DNA from: Verrucomicrobiota bacterium
GTDB taxonomy: Bacteria > Verrucomicrobiota > Verrucomicrobiia > Limisphaerales > AV2
Direction of reading: 5' to 3'
Assembly: GCA_003219345.1 (NCBI GenBank)
Contig: QHOP01000111.1
Coordinates: forward strand, 1 to 11,802
DNA: 11,802 nt
Shown: one piece after another, positions 1-5,860 of the stretch
Position numbering within the stretch: the stretch's first letter is position 1
How the letters are laid out: each line of letters begins with the position of its first letter
The notes under the pieces: model-generated
What the model was told of the DNA's origin: nothing
The model's database searches: none
The model's input: only the letters and a program-made list of their open reading frames with translations
Program-made: the position numbers and the translations under genes

Positions 1-1423
1 GGTCGTTCGGGAGCGTCGCAGGCCGTAGGACAGGCATCTTGCCTGTCTCTGACTTTTTCTTCACCGTCGAGTCCTCGGGAGACAGCCGGGACGGCTGTCC
101 TACGTAAACAATCCGCCAGATGCGTCCGCTGGTGCGGTCCCGACCCGGATGGGTCAACGGCACTTCGTAATGGCCGATGATGCGGTTGTAAAAATCCGCA
201 ATATAAAGCGCGCCGTCCGGGCCAAGCTGCAGATTCACCGGACGGAACCACGGGTCGTCGGTGACAACGAAATCAGGCCGTTCGTTGGCCAGCGGTGTGG
301 AGCCGGTCCACTTGATGCGGAACTCGTTGACGCGATTCGTCACCACGTCGCCGATGTAAGCGCTGTCGCGGTACTCCTTGGGGAAGTGGTCGGCGGCGTA
401 GTAGGCGATGCCGGCGATGGCGGTCGAGCCGTGGTCGTGCGTCAGCATCTCGGGGCCGAAGCCGAGGCCGTCGTGCGGCTTGCCGAAGCTCGGATAGTAA
501 CCGCCGCGCAGGAGTTGATAGATCGGTTCGCTGTGGCAATCGGCGGAGTAAAGATTGCCGAGCGCGTCGAAGCAAAGCCCGAACGGATTGACCTGGCCCC
601 AGGTGTTTTGCTCGATGCGCGAGCCATCGAGCCGGATGCGATAGGTATTGCCGGAATTCATTTTCACTTCATGGCCATCCGCGCCGCGCACATCGGTGTT
701 GTTGTTGTAGCCGTGCGTCGCGTAGAGCCAGCCGTCGAAACCGCGCGCGAATGAGGAATTCATCCCGTGCGTGTCGCGTTCCCAGCCGAACGGCCCGTAG
801 AGCTTTTCCTGCTGGTCGGCTTTGCCGTCGCCATTGGTGTCCTCCAGGAGCCAGATGTTCGGGATGGACCAGACGACGCATTTCCAAGTCAAATTCGTTG
901 AAACGTTGAAACGTTGAAACGTTGAAACGCCGTCAGGCGGCAAGGATTCACGTTTCAACGCATCACGTTTCGGCGCTTCAACGTTTGCCGGCGACCGAAA
1001 AGGATAAATGCCGATGGGTATATCCAACCCCTCGGCGAAAGTCGTGATCTTTCGCGCGCGGCCATTTTCGTCGAAGTCCGACAGGATTTTAATCTGATCA
1101 CGGGCTGGTTTGCCGGGCGGGACGGGAAAGGGATACTCGCGGGTGACGGTCACCCAGAGCCGGCCTTGCGCGTCGAAAGCCATGTTCATCGGTTTGAGGA
1201 TGTCCGGCTCGGCGGCGACCAGCTGGATTTCAAAGCCGGGCGGCAGATGAAAACTTTTCTGTTCCTGCTCCGGCATTAACGCCTCGGTGGGCCGAACATT
1301 TTCCGCGAACGGGTCGGCGGCGTGAAGCCTCAAACAGAGTACGATCACGCCGGTGACTCGGATGAGCCGTCGCCAATCCGCTTTTGCGAAAGTTGATTCA
1401 ACAATCACATGACGAGTGCTCAT
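1..1423 (-). CDS. PVC-type membrane-bound dehydrogenase / haem-binding family protein, N-terminal part (3' end beyond window)
   Basis: The frame is open from the ATG at 1423 to the left edge (474 residues read by hand, no stop); the C-terminus lies outside. An in-frame TAG lies upstream of the ATG. Residues 18-36 form a signal peptide: WRR, a hydrophobic stretch, then a likely cut near LHA/ADP. A glucose/sorbosone-dehydrogenase-like beta-propeller follows. Recognisable family segments are LPPGFEIQLVAAEP (60-73), DTNGDGKAD (195-203), YGPFGWERDTHGMN (209-222), HDHGSTAIAG (329-338), GPDGALYIADFYN (401-413) and GRIWRIVY (433-440). In PVC relatives this propeller is followed by HEAT repeats and a c-type haem CxxCH motif, giving a predicted periplasmic oxidoreductase of unknown substrate; that part cannot be seen here. 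Two repeats interrupt the protein in frame, at residues about 144-178 and 441-467. No Shine-Dalgarno is evident. The family call is firm; substrate and haem binding are inferred. Confidence 0.88.
   Translation of the reverse strand, partial: MSTRHVIVESTFAKADWRRLIRVTGVIVLCLRLHAADPFAENVRPTEALMPEQEQKSFHLPPGFEIQLVAAEPDILKPMNMAFDAQGRLWVTVTREYPFPVPPGKPARDQIKILSDFDENGRARKITTFAEGLDIPIGIYPFRSPANVEAPKRDALKRESLPPDGVSTFQRFNVSTNLTWKCVVWSIPNIWLLEDTNGDGKADQQEKLYGPFGWERDTHGMNSSFARGFDGWLYATHGYNNNTDVRGADGHEVKMNSGNTYRIRLDGSRIEQNTWGQVNPFGLCFDALGNLYSADCHSEPIYQLLRGGYYPSFGKPHDGLGFGPEMLTHDHGSTAIAGIAYYAADHFPKEYRDSAYIGDVVTNRVNEFRIKWTGSTPLANERPDFVVTDDPWFRPVNLQLGPDGALYIADFYNRIIGHYEVPLTHPGRDRTSGRIWRIVYVGQPSRLSPEDSTVKKKSETGKMPVLRPATLPND
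25..103. repeat. Composite palindromic REPIN-like element inside the dehydrogenase gene
   Basis: The outer arms GTAGGACAG (25-33) and CTGTCCTAC (95-103) are perfect inverted copies. Each end carries its own hairpin: GACAGGCA, loop TCT, TGCCTGTC (29-47), and GACAGCCG, loop GGA, CGGCTGTC (81-99). The layout of two small palindromes facing each other across a spacer is that of a REPIN (REP doublet), which elsewhere is mobilised by RAYT transposases. No RAYT gene lies in this window. The element is read through by the minus-strand dehydrogenase frame, encoding VGQPSRLS at one end and GKMPVLR at the other. I recall similar peptide strings in other Verrucomicrobia proteins, but copy number here is unknown. 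Confidence 0.8.
896..960. repeat. 8-bp tandem repeat CGTTGAAA x4 with an inverted copy, inside the dehydrogenase gene
   Basis: CGTTGAAA occurs four times head to tail at 896-903, 904-911, 912-919 and 920-927. CGTTGAAACG at 920-929 has a perfect 10-bp inverted copy CGTTTCAACG at 951-960, giving a hairpin with a 21-nt loop. Looser relatives follow (CGTTTC at 966-971, TTCAACG at 977-983). Because the unit is 8 bp, translation cycles through all three frames and yields an 8-residue period; on the coding strand it reads VSTFQRFNVST. It falls between IPIGIYPF and WKCVVWSIPNIW of the propeller, where relatives, as I recall them, are much shorter. Confidence 0.85.
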
Positions 1424-1486
1424 GGGCGTTGAGTTGTTGCTCAAATCGCGGGCGCTCAAAAGAAAAAGTTTTCTCCGAATCTACGG

Positions 1487-1514
1487 TTGACTCGGAATTT
1501 TGCGAGGCTAATGT
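1487..1514 (+). promoter_or_regulatory. Possible sigma-70 promoter for the prepilin-like gene
   Basis: TTGACT at 1487-1492 matches five of six bases of the -35 consensus. After a 16-bp spacer, TAATGT at 1509-1514 is a poor -10 (three of six). Initiation near 1521 would leave a leader of about 46 nt before the ATG at 1567. It lies in the 143-bp gap between the divergent dehydrogenase and prepilin genes. No equally good minus-strand promoter was found there. Confidence 0.3.
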
Positions 1515-1566
1515 CGAACCCATCTCACAGTCTGGCGCCAACGGCGGCGACCAACATGCGACGACC

Positions 1567-2421
1567 ATGAGAACAGTCGAAAAGTGCGGAGCGTCCGGCC
1601 GGCTCAGCAAGGAACATTTCTGTCCGGCATTCACCTTGATCGAACTGCTGGTGGTCATTGCGATTATCGCCATACTGGCCGGACTGTTATTGCCTGCGCT
1701 GTCGAAGGCCAAGACCAAGGCTCAAGGCATCCATTGTCTGAACAATTTGAAGCAACTACAACTCGCCTGGTTGATGTTTGCCGGGGACAACCAGGAAACC
1801 CTTCCCGGCGATAACTGGCAAGCTGAGGCGAACCACGTCATGAACGCGGGAAACTGGATCACCGGCTGGCTGACTCCGGAAAATGAGCCCGGCGACAAAA
1901 CCGACAACACCAATACGGTGTTTCTTTTGGACACGCGCTTTTCGCAACTGGGCCCTTATGCCCAGGCAGCGGCGGTTTACAAATGTTTGGCGGATCGAAG
2001 CGTTACCCGCATCAACGGAAAGGTTTACCCGCGGGTCCGCAGTATGGCGATGAGTTCTTGGATGGGGCCGAATACTCCACCGTGGAATGACCGCTATCGT
2101 CTTTACGGCAAGACCAGCGATATCATTGCGCCCTCTCCGACCGACGCGCTGGTCTTTATTGATGAAAGGTCCGACAGCATTGATGACGGTTATTTCGCGA
2201 TCGACATGACAACCGGTGGCGGAGCGCAACTCGTCAATCTTCCCGCCAGCTACCACAACGGCGCCAGCGGAGTCACGTTTGCCGACGGGCATGCTGAAAT
2301 TCACAAATGGCGCGACCGCCGCACGCAGCCACCGCTCAAGAAAACATTCCAGAAGTTTATCGTCACGCCCAACAACGTGGACCTCGTCTGGCTGCAGGAG
2401 CACGCTACCAGCTTGAAATAG
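1567..2421 (+). CDS. Prepilin-like protein with N-terminal methylation motif and H-X9-DG C-terminus
   Basis: This is a 284-residue protein of the type IV pilin/pseudopilin-like class common in Verrucomicrobia and Planctomycetes. The N-terminus has the prepilin signature: a basic leader, then AFTLIELLVVIAIIAILAG (21-39), with predicted cleavage A21/F22 and the conserved Glu at mature position 5 (E26). Alanine rather than glycine precedes the cut, which is common in this phylum. LLPALSKAK and the alpha-1 region CLNNLKQLQLAW (57-68) follow. The C-terminus carries the H-X9-DG signature (H230, D240-G241). The protein should be processed by a prepilin peptidase and held in the inner membrane or exported by a type II secretion-like machine; its job is unknown. 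The open frame extends upstream to a TTG at 1384, but that start would overlap the divergent gene and bury the leader in about 80 extra residues, so ATG 1567 is preferred. No clear ribosome-binding site. Confidence 0.88.
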   Translation: MRTVEKCGASGRLSKEHFCPAFTLIELLVVIAIIAILAGLLLPALSKAKTKAQGIHCLNNLKQLQLAWLMFAGDNQETLPGDNWQAEANHVMNAGNWITGWLTPENEPGDKTDNTNTVFLLDTRFSQLGPYAQAAAVYKCLADRSVTRINGKVYPRVRSMAMSSWMGPNTPPWNDRYRLYGKTSDIIAPSPTDALVFIDERSDSIDDGYFAIDMTTGGGAQLVNLPASYHNGASGVTFADGHAEIHKWRDRRTQPPLKKTFQKFIVTPNNVDLVWLQEHATSLK

Positions 2422-2424
2422 TCA

Positions 2425-2452
2425 CGGCGTTCCGCCGGGCCGGGTTCCGGCC
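2425..2452 (+). terminator. Two adjacent hairpins directly after the prepilin-like gene
   Basis: CGGCG-TTC-CGCCG (2425-2437) is followed without a gap by GGCCGG-GTT-CCGGCC (2438-2452). Both are perfect stems with 3-nt loops, starting 3 nt after the TAG. Only two T residues follow, so this is either a weak or factor-assisted terminator, or a 3'-end stabiliser. The rest of the gap up to 2676 shows only one further hairpin, CCGGGG/CCCCGG at 2584-2603, and no gene. Confidence 0.35.
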
Positions 2453-2676
2453 TTCACGACAGTTTGAGGATGTCGCGCGCGACGGCCCGTGCCGTCAACC
2501 GGACGGCAGCAATCTGACAAACACGAACAACAAAGCCAGTCCACGGTTCAACTCCAAAGGAAAAGTTTTTGCAAAGTTCCCCTCCGGGGCTTTTAATCCC
2601 CGGCGATGGATGCGCCGGAACCTTTTGGCACAACGTTCGCTGCGGAGATTCGCGCCCGCGACCAATCCGACCTGTC

Positions 2677-4104
2677 ATGAAATGGTGGACGCTGCAGCAG
2701 CTCAAATCTAAGAAGCCGGAGACGCGCAAGGTAGCGGTCGAAAGACTGTTCGCGGAAAACCCGGCCGAGGCGGTGGATCATCTTCTTGCACTCGCAAACG
2801 ATCCCGACCACGAAGTCCGCAAGGCCGTGGTTCAGGCGCTTGGGCGAACGAAGGACGAAAAGGTCTTGACCCCCTTGATGAGTTCCCTGCACGACCCCGA
2901 CAGCGAAGTGCGCGAGGCCGCAGTGGTGTCATTAGCTCAAGTCAACGACACTCGCGCCATCGACCCGCTCACTCGCGCGCTCGAAGACCCGCGACATGAG
3001 GTCCGCTGGCGCGCTGCCAGGGCGCTTGACGCTTTAGGTTGGCAACCGGCGAACGACGAACAGATTGTCCTTCGCGCTCTGGCTGCCGGGGAATTCGTCA
3101 AAGCCGTCGGCGTGGGCGCCGGCGCAGTGCAACGGCTGGTGGCGCTGTTGAAGGACGAGCAGAATCCGAATCGCCGCGCCGTGGTCGAAGCCCTCGGCCA
3201 GATCGGTGACGCGCGCGCGATCAAGGCGCTGGCGGCCGCCGTCAACGATGCGGACCCAACCGTGCGCGTCTCCGCGATAGATGCTTTGTGCGACGTCCGC
3301 GACGAGAAGGTGACCAAGGCGCTGGTGATTGCGCTCCGCGACAAAGATCAACATGTCCGCGCGACCGCCGCGACGGTTCTTGGCAAGATTGGCGACGCCA
3401 ATGCCGGCGAGCCCCTGCTGGCCTCGTTGAAAGATGTCAACTGGTCGGTGCGCAAAGCGGCGGTCGAAGCCTTGGGCCGGCTCAATGAGCCGCGGGCCGC
3501 CGAGTCGTTGACAGAACTGCTCAAAGACCCGGACCACGACGTGCGGGAGGTGACCGTCGCGGCACTGGGTGAAATCGGCGAACCGCGTGCCGTCGAGCGA
3601 CTGGTCCTGGCCCTGGCGGATTCGCAGTCGGCCGTGCGCCAACTGGCAGCGGCGGCTTTGCGAAGGATTGACTGTCAGTGGGAAAAGTCCGCCGCCGCAC
3701 GGCAAGCGATTCCAGAATTGAAAATCGCGCTCCAGAGCAACGAGTATTGGGTGCGGCAATCGGCGTCCGAGGTGATGGCCAAACTGGACAAGGTTTATGC
3801 CGCGGAACCGGAGTTGACGTCGATGAACACCGCCATCCGCTTGCGCCAACAGGTCGCGATCGACGCGCTGTTCAAGGCGTTGAACGATTATGACAGCGAT
3901 CTCCGTCTGGCGGCCGCCGAAGCCCTGGGCCGCATCGGCAACGCGCATCTAGCGAAGCCGCTGGTGACCGCGCTTGACGACACGGACCAGTGGGTACGGC
4001 AAGCTGCCGCGCGCGCATTGGAGCGAATCGGCTGGATACCGGCCGACGACGCGCAACATGCGCAGCACCAGGCTGCGCTTCACCTCCGGCCTTGCGACGC
4101 CTGA
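2677..4104 (+). CDS. HEAT-repeat (PBS lyase-type) scaffold protein
   Basis: This 475-residue protein is built almost entirely of about 13 HEAT-like repeats of roughly 31 residues. Typical units have the form DPDxEVRxAAVxALGxIxDxRAxxxLxxAL. A longer non-repeat insertion begins with GWQPANDEQ after the fourth repeat. The C-terminus reaches a second GWIPADDAQ and stops soon after, as if the same insertion were cut short. There is no signal peptide or membrane segment, so it is probably cytoplasmic. Such solenoids bind partner proteins; the cyanobacterial PBS-lyase enzymatic role is not implied. ATG 2677 (MKWWTLQQL) is chosen; an upstream TTG at 2569 would add 36 residues of unrelated composition. 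No Shine-Dalgarno is visible. It lies 139 bp before the response regulator and may act with it, but a possible terminator lies between them. Partner unknown. Confidence 0.85.
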   Translation: MKWWTLQQLKSKKPETRKVAVERLFAENPAEAVDHLLALANDPDHEVRKAVVQALGRTKDEKVLTPLMSSLHDPDSEVREAAVVSLAQVNDTRAIDPLTRALEDPRHEVRWRAARALDALGWQPANDEQIVLRALAAGEFVKAVGVGAGAVQRLVALLKDEQNPNRRAVVEALGQIGDARAIKALAAAVNDADPTVRVSAIDALCDVRDEKVTKALVIALRDKDQHVRATAATVLGKIGDANAGEPLLASLKDVNWSVRKAAVEALGRLNEPRAAESLTELLKDPDHDVREVTVAALGEIGEPRAVERLVLALADSQSAVRQLAAAALRRIDCQWEKSAAARQAIPELKIALQSNEYWVRQSASEVMAKLDKVYAAEPELTSMNTAIRLRQQVAIDALFKALNDYDSDLRLAAAEALGRIGNAHLAKPLVTALDDTDQWVRQAAARALERIGWIPADDAQHAQHQAALHLRPCDA

Positions 4105-4111
4105 AGCGGGT

Positions 4112-4148
4112 CTGCCATCGGATTTCGGCAGGTTGATTTTGCTTTTTT
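4112..4148 (+). terminator. Possible intrinsic terminator after the HEAT-repeat gene
   Basis: CTGCC (4112-4116) pairs with GGCAG (4127-4131) around a 10-nt loop, extendable by one T-G pair, and is followed by the T-rich stretch 4133-4148 (including TTTTTT). The stem is short, so termination is likely partial at best. No convincing -35/-10 pair was found in the remainder of the gap to 4243. Confidence 0.3.
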
Positions 4149-4243
4149 GTCCGGCGCAAATCCTCTACAAAACATGCGCCGAATTGTGCGGCCGATGCTG
4201 ACGCCATCGCGGAAGCAGACTCGCTCGCCGGCCGCGGTCTCGC

Positions 4244-5419
4244 ATGCCAACGAAGCGCACAACGGTTTTGTTCGTCGATGACGACCCAGGCTTTCTGGAC
4301 GCCATCCAGAACCTGATGCGCGCTTACTCCGATGGGCAGTGGGAAGTCCTCGTGTCTCCGGAGGCCGCGGGCGCGCTGGCGCTGATTCGCGAACAAAAAA
4401 TCGACCTGCTCGTCATCGACGTCCACATGCCGGTGATGGACGGCCTGCAATTCCTTGCGCTGCTTCATCGCAAGTATCCTCAGATTCTGAAAGTGGCGCT
4501 GACCGGTGACGCCACCGAGCCGTATCGCGCCGCCTGTTTGAGCAACGGGGCGGAACTTTTCCTGGAGAAGCCTGCCAGCCGGGAGGGTTGGCAGAATCTT
4601 TATTCGGCGCTCAACGAGCTGATTAAGTTGCAGCCGGAGGAAGGTTTCCAAGGCATGTTGCGGCGGGTCGGGTTGCAGGACGTGCTGCAAATGGAATGCC
4701 TGGCGCGCAGTTCGTCCGTGCTGGAAGTTTCCACCCCGAACGTGCAGGGAACCATTTTTGTCGTGGACGGCCAGATCATCCACGCGCAGGCAGGGGACGT
4801 CAACGGCGAGGAGGCGTTCAATTATCTGATGTCGCTCGGCGGCGGCCAATTCCACCTCAAACCATTCGTCGAGCCGCCGGCGCGGACCATCTCGGGTTCA
4901 TGGGAATTCCTGCTGATGGAAGCGGCCCGCAAACGCGATGAAGCCAGCGATCCTCTGACGACGTCGCCTTTCCCGAGCGTCGAGCAGGCCGCAGCGGAAA
5001 CCGCCGCCGAGACGCTGGTCGCTCCAACACCGTCAGCCCCCACTCAATACGCGGTCGAATCGCTGCCCGCCTCGGCGAGCGAATCGGTCGCTGAATCCGA
5101 AACGCTTCCTGCGGTGGATGAGGAGGGCATGGCAGTTCCTGCGCCGGAACCGGTCGAGGTCCTTCGCCCGAAGATCGACGAAATGCTGATCTGCTCGACG
5201 CAGGGCGACGTGCTTTACGAGTGGCAATGCGCCGATGTCAACGCGCGAATCCGTTTCCTCCAGTTTCTGTCGCAAAAGTCCTGGCAACTGCGCCAGGGCC
5301 TTCCGACCGGTCACTTTGAACGCCTGGAAATCGAGGGGATGAAACACCGGATCGTTACCCAGATCGAGCCTGACCGCGCGCTGTTTGTGCGCGCCAGCCG
5401 GTTGCCGGTGGAAAGCTGA
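4244..5419 (+). CDS. Response regulator: receiver + DUF4388/PATAN-like domain + C-terminal roadblock-like domain
   Basis: The protein is 391 residues. The receiver (about 7-125) has all canonical residues: acidic D12-D14, phospho-acceptor D59 in LLVIDVHMP, T87 in VALTGD and K109 in LEKP. Residues about 134-230 (GMLRRVGLQDVLQMECLARSS, then GTIFVVDGQIIHAQAG and EEAFNYLMSLGGGQFHL) match the DUF4388/PATAN pattern, a protein-interaction domain often fused to receivers. A long Ala/Glu/Pro-rich linker spans about 231-305. The C-terminus (306-391) has a beta-beta-alpha-beta-beta-beta pattern resembling roadblock domains, inferred by eye. There is no DNA-binding or enzymatic output domain, so output is probably by protein contact. 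No histidine kinase lies in the window. The stop is 10 bp before the next gene, so the two are probably co-transcribed. The start is the first in-frame ATG; no strong ribosome-binding site. Receiver certain, PATAN likely, last domain tentative. Confidence 0.88.
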   Translation: MPTKRTTVLFVDDDPGFLDAIQNLMRAYSDGQWEVLVSPEAAGALALIREQKIDLLVIDVHMPVMDGLQFLALLHRKYPQILKVALTGDATEPYRAACLSNGAELFLEKPASREGWQNLYSALNELIKLQPEEGFQGMLRRVGLQDVLQMECLARSSSVLEVSTPNVQGTIFVVDGQIIHAQAGDVNGEEAFNYLMSLGGGQFHLKPFVEPPARTISGSWEFLLMEAARKRDEASDPLTTSPFPSVEQAAAETAAETLVAPTPSAPTQYAVESLPASASESVAESETLPAVDEEGMAVPAPEPVEVLRPKIDEMLICSTQGDVLYEWQCADVNARIRFLQFLSQKSWQLRQGLPTGHFERLEIEGMKHRIVTQIEPDRALFVRASRLPVES

Positions 5420-5429
5420 TGCGACACGT

Positions 5430-5792
5430 ATGAAGGAAATACTCCAGCAGTGGCTCGCCCGCCGGACTCAACTTCCCGGCGTCCTCGCGTGCGGCGTCCG
5501 CTATCCGGACAAAACTTCGTTCACCCAGACCTGGTCTGCCGACTTTCCGGCACAGGCCCTGGACAACGCCTTGCGTTGCATGAGCGACGCATTTCAAGTG
5601 CTCAAAATCAACTTCTTCCCCCACGAACGCGTCCGTTGGGTTTACGAGCATGCCTTCCTCTACTGCGCCCGGCGCGACGACGGCATTTGTCTCGGCATTT
5701 TCACGGCCAAAGACACGCAGAGGTTTGACGCTGCCGCCGTCGAATATCTCGTCGAGGAGTTCCGCCTGCTCGACAACGCGACGCCGAAATAG
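5430..5792 (+). CDS. Small protein with roadblock/longin-like pattern
   Basis: This 120-residue protein begins at ATG 5430 (MKEILQQWLARR), 10 bp after the response-regulator stop, in a probable operon. An upstream start at 5385 would overlap that gene by 35 bp and is less likely. Predicted order: N-terminal helix (1-13), beta hairpin (GVLACGVRYPD, then FTQTW), a long helix (AQALDNALRCMSDAFQVL), then three strands (VRWVYEHAFLYCARR, GICLGIFTA) and a final helix. This is the order of roadblock/LC7 (MglB-like) folds. No catalytic motif, signal peptide or membrane span is visible. Roadblock proteins act as small-GTPase regulators or scaffolds; no GTPase gene is present nearby. Function inferred from fold pattern only; not recognised by name. 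Confidence 0.7.
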   Translation: MKEILQQWLARRTQLPGVLACGVRYPDKTSFTQTWSADFPAQALDNALRCMSDAFQVLKINFFPHERVRWVYEHAFLYCARRDDGICLGIFTAKDTQRFDAAAVEYLVEEFRLLDNATPK

Positions 5793-5795
5793 AAA

Positions 5796-5827
5796 GCACA
5801 GGCCTGCCAGGCGCGGCAAACCTGTGC
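5796..5827 (-). terminator. Hairpin between convergent genes, probable terminator
   Basis: GCACAGG (5796-5802) pairs with CCTGTGC (5821-5827). Inside, TGCC (5805-5808) pairs with GGCA (5815-5818) around a 6-nt loop, with a symmetric two-base internal loop between the stems. On the minus strand the stem is followed by TTTCTATTT, so it best fits termination of the SPFH gene, whose stop is 33 nt away. It begins 4 nt after the plus-strand stop and could act in both directions, though no T-tract follows on the plus strand. Confidence 0.5.
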
Positions 5828-5860
5828 TCGGGGTCGCCAGTGTCGCGTTGACTTCGCTCG

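Noticed and set aside
25..60. Transcription terminator from the GACAGGCA hairpin followed by T residues
   Set aside because: It lies inside an open coding frame and is one half of a symmetrical repeat. The T-rich stretch after it (54-60) is not adjacent to the stem and is on the strand opposite to the gene.
149..754. 201-residue plus-strand frame at the left end
   Set aside because: It is the antisense of the dehydrogenase propeller, whose minus-strand frame is continuous and matches a known family.
896..983. CRISPR array or satellite
   Set aside because: The units are 8 bp, directly contiguous and without spacers, and lie inside a coding frame; this is a simple tandem repeat.
1756..2403. 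215-residue minus-strand frame opposite the prepilin-like gene
   Set aside because: The opposite strand has the prepilin signal and H-X9-DG motif; this frame has neither domain nor start signal.
2584..2603. CCGGGG/CCCCGG hairpin as terminator
   Set aside because: The stem has six pairs with an 8-nt loop, no T-tract follows, and it lies about 75 nt upstream of the HEAT gene start; chance dyads are common in such GC-rich DNA.
3034..3948. 304-residue minus-strand frame opposite the HEAT-repeat gene
   Set aside because: It mirrors the periodic HEAT coding sequence and has no recognisable protein features; the plus-strand repeats are clear.
3872..4855. 327-residue minus-strand frame over the HEAT and response-regulator genes
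   Set aside because: It spans the boundary of two real plus-strand genes and has shadow-type composition; no domain seen.
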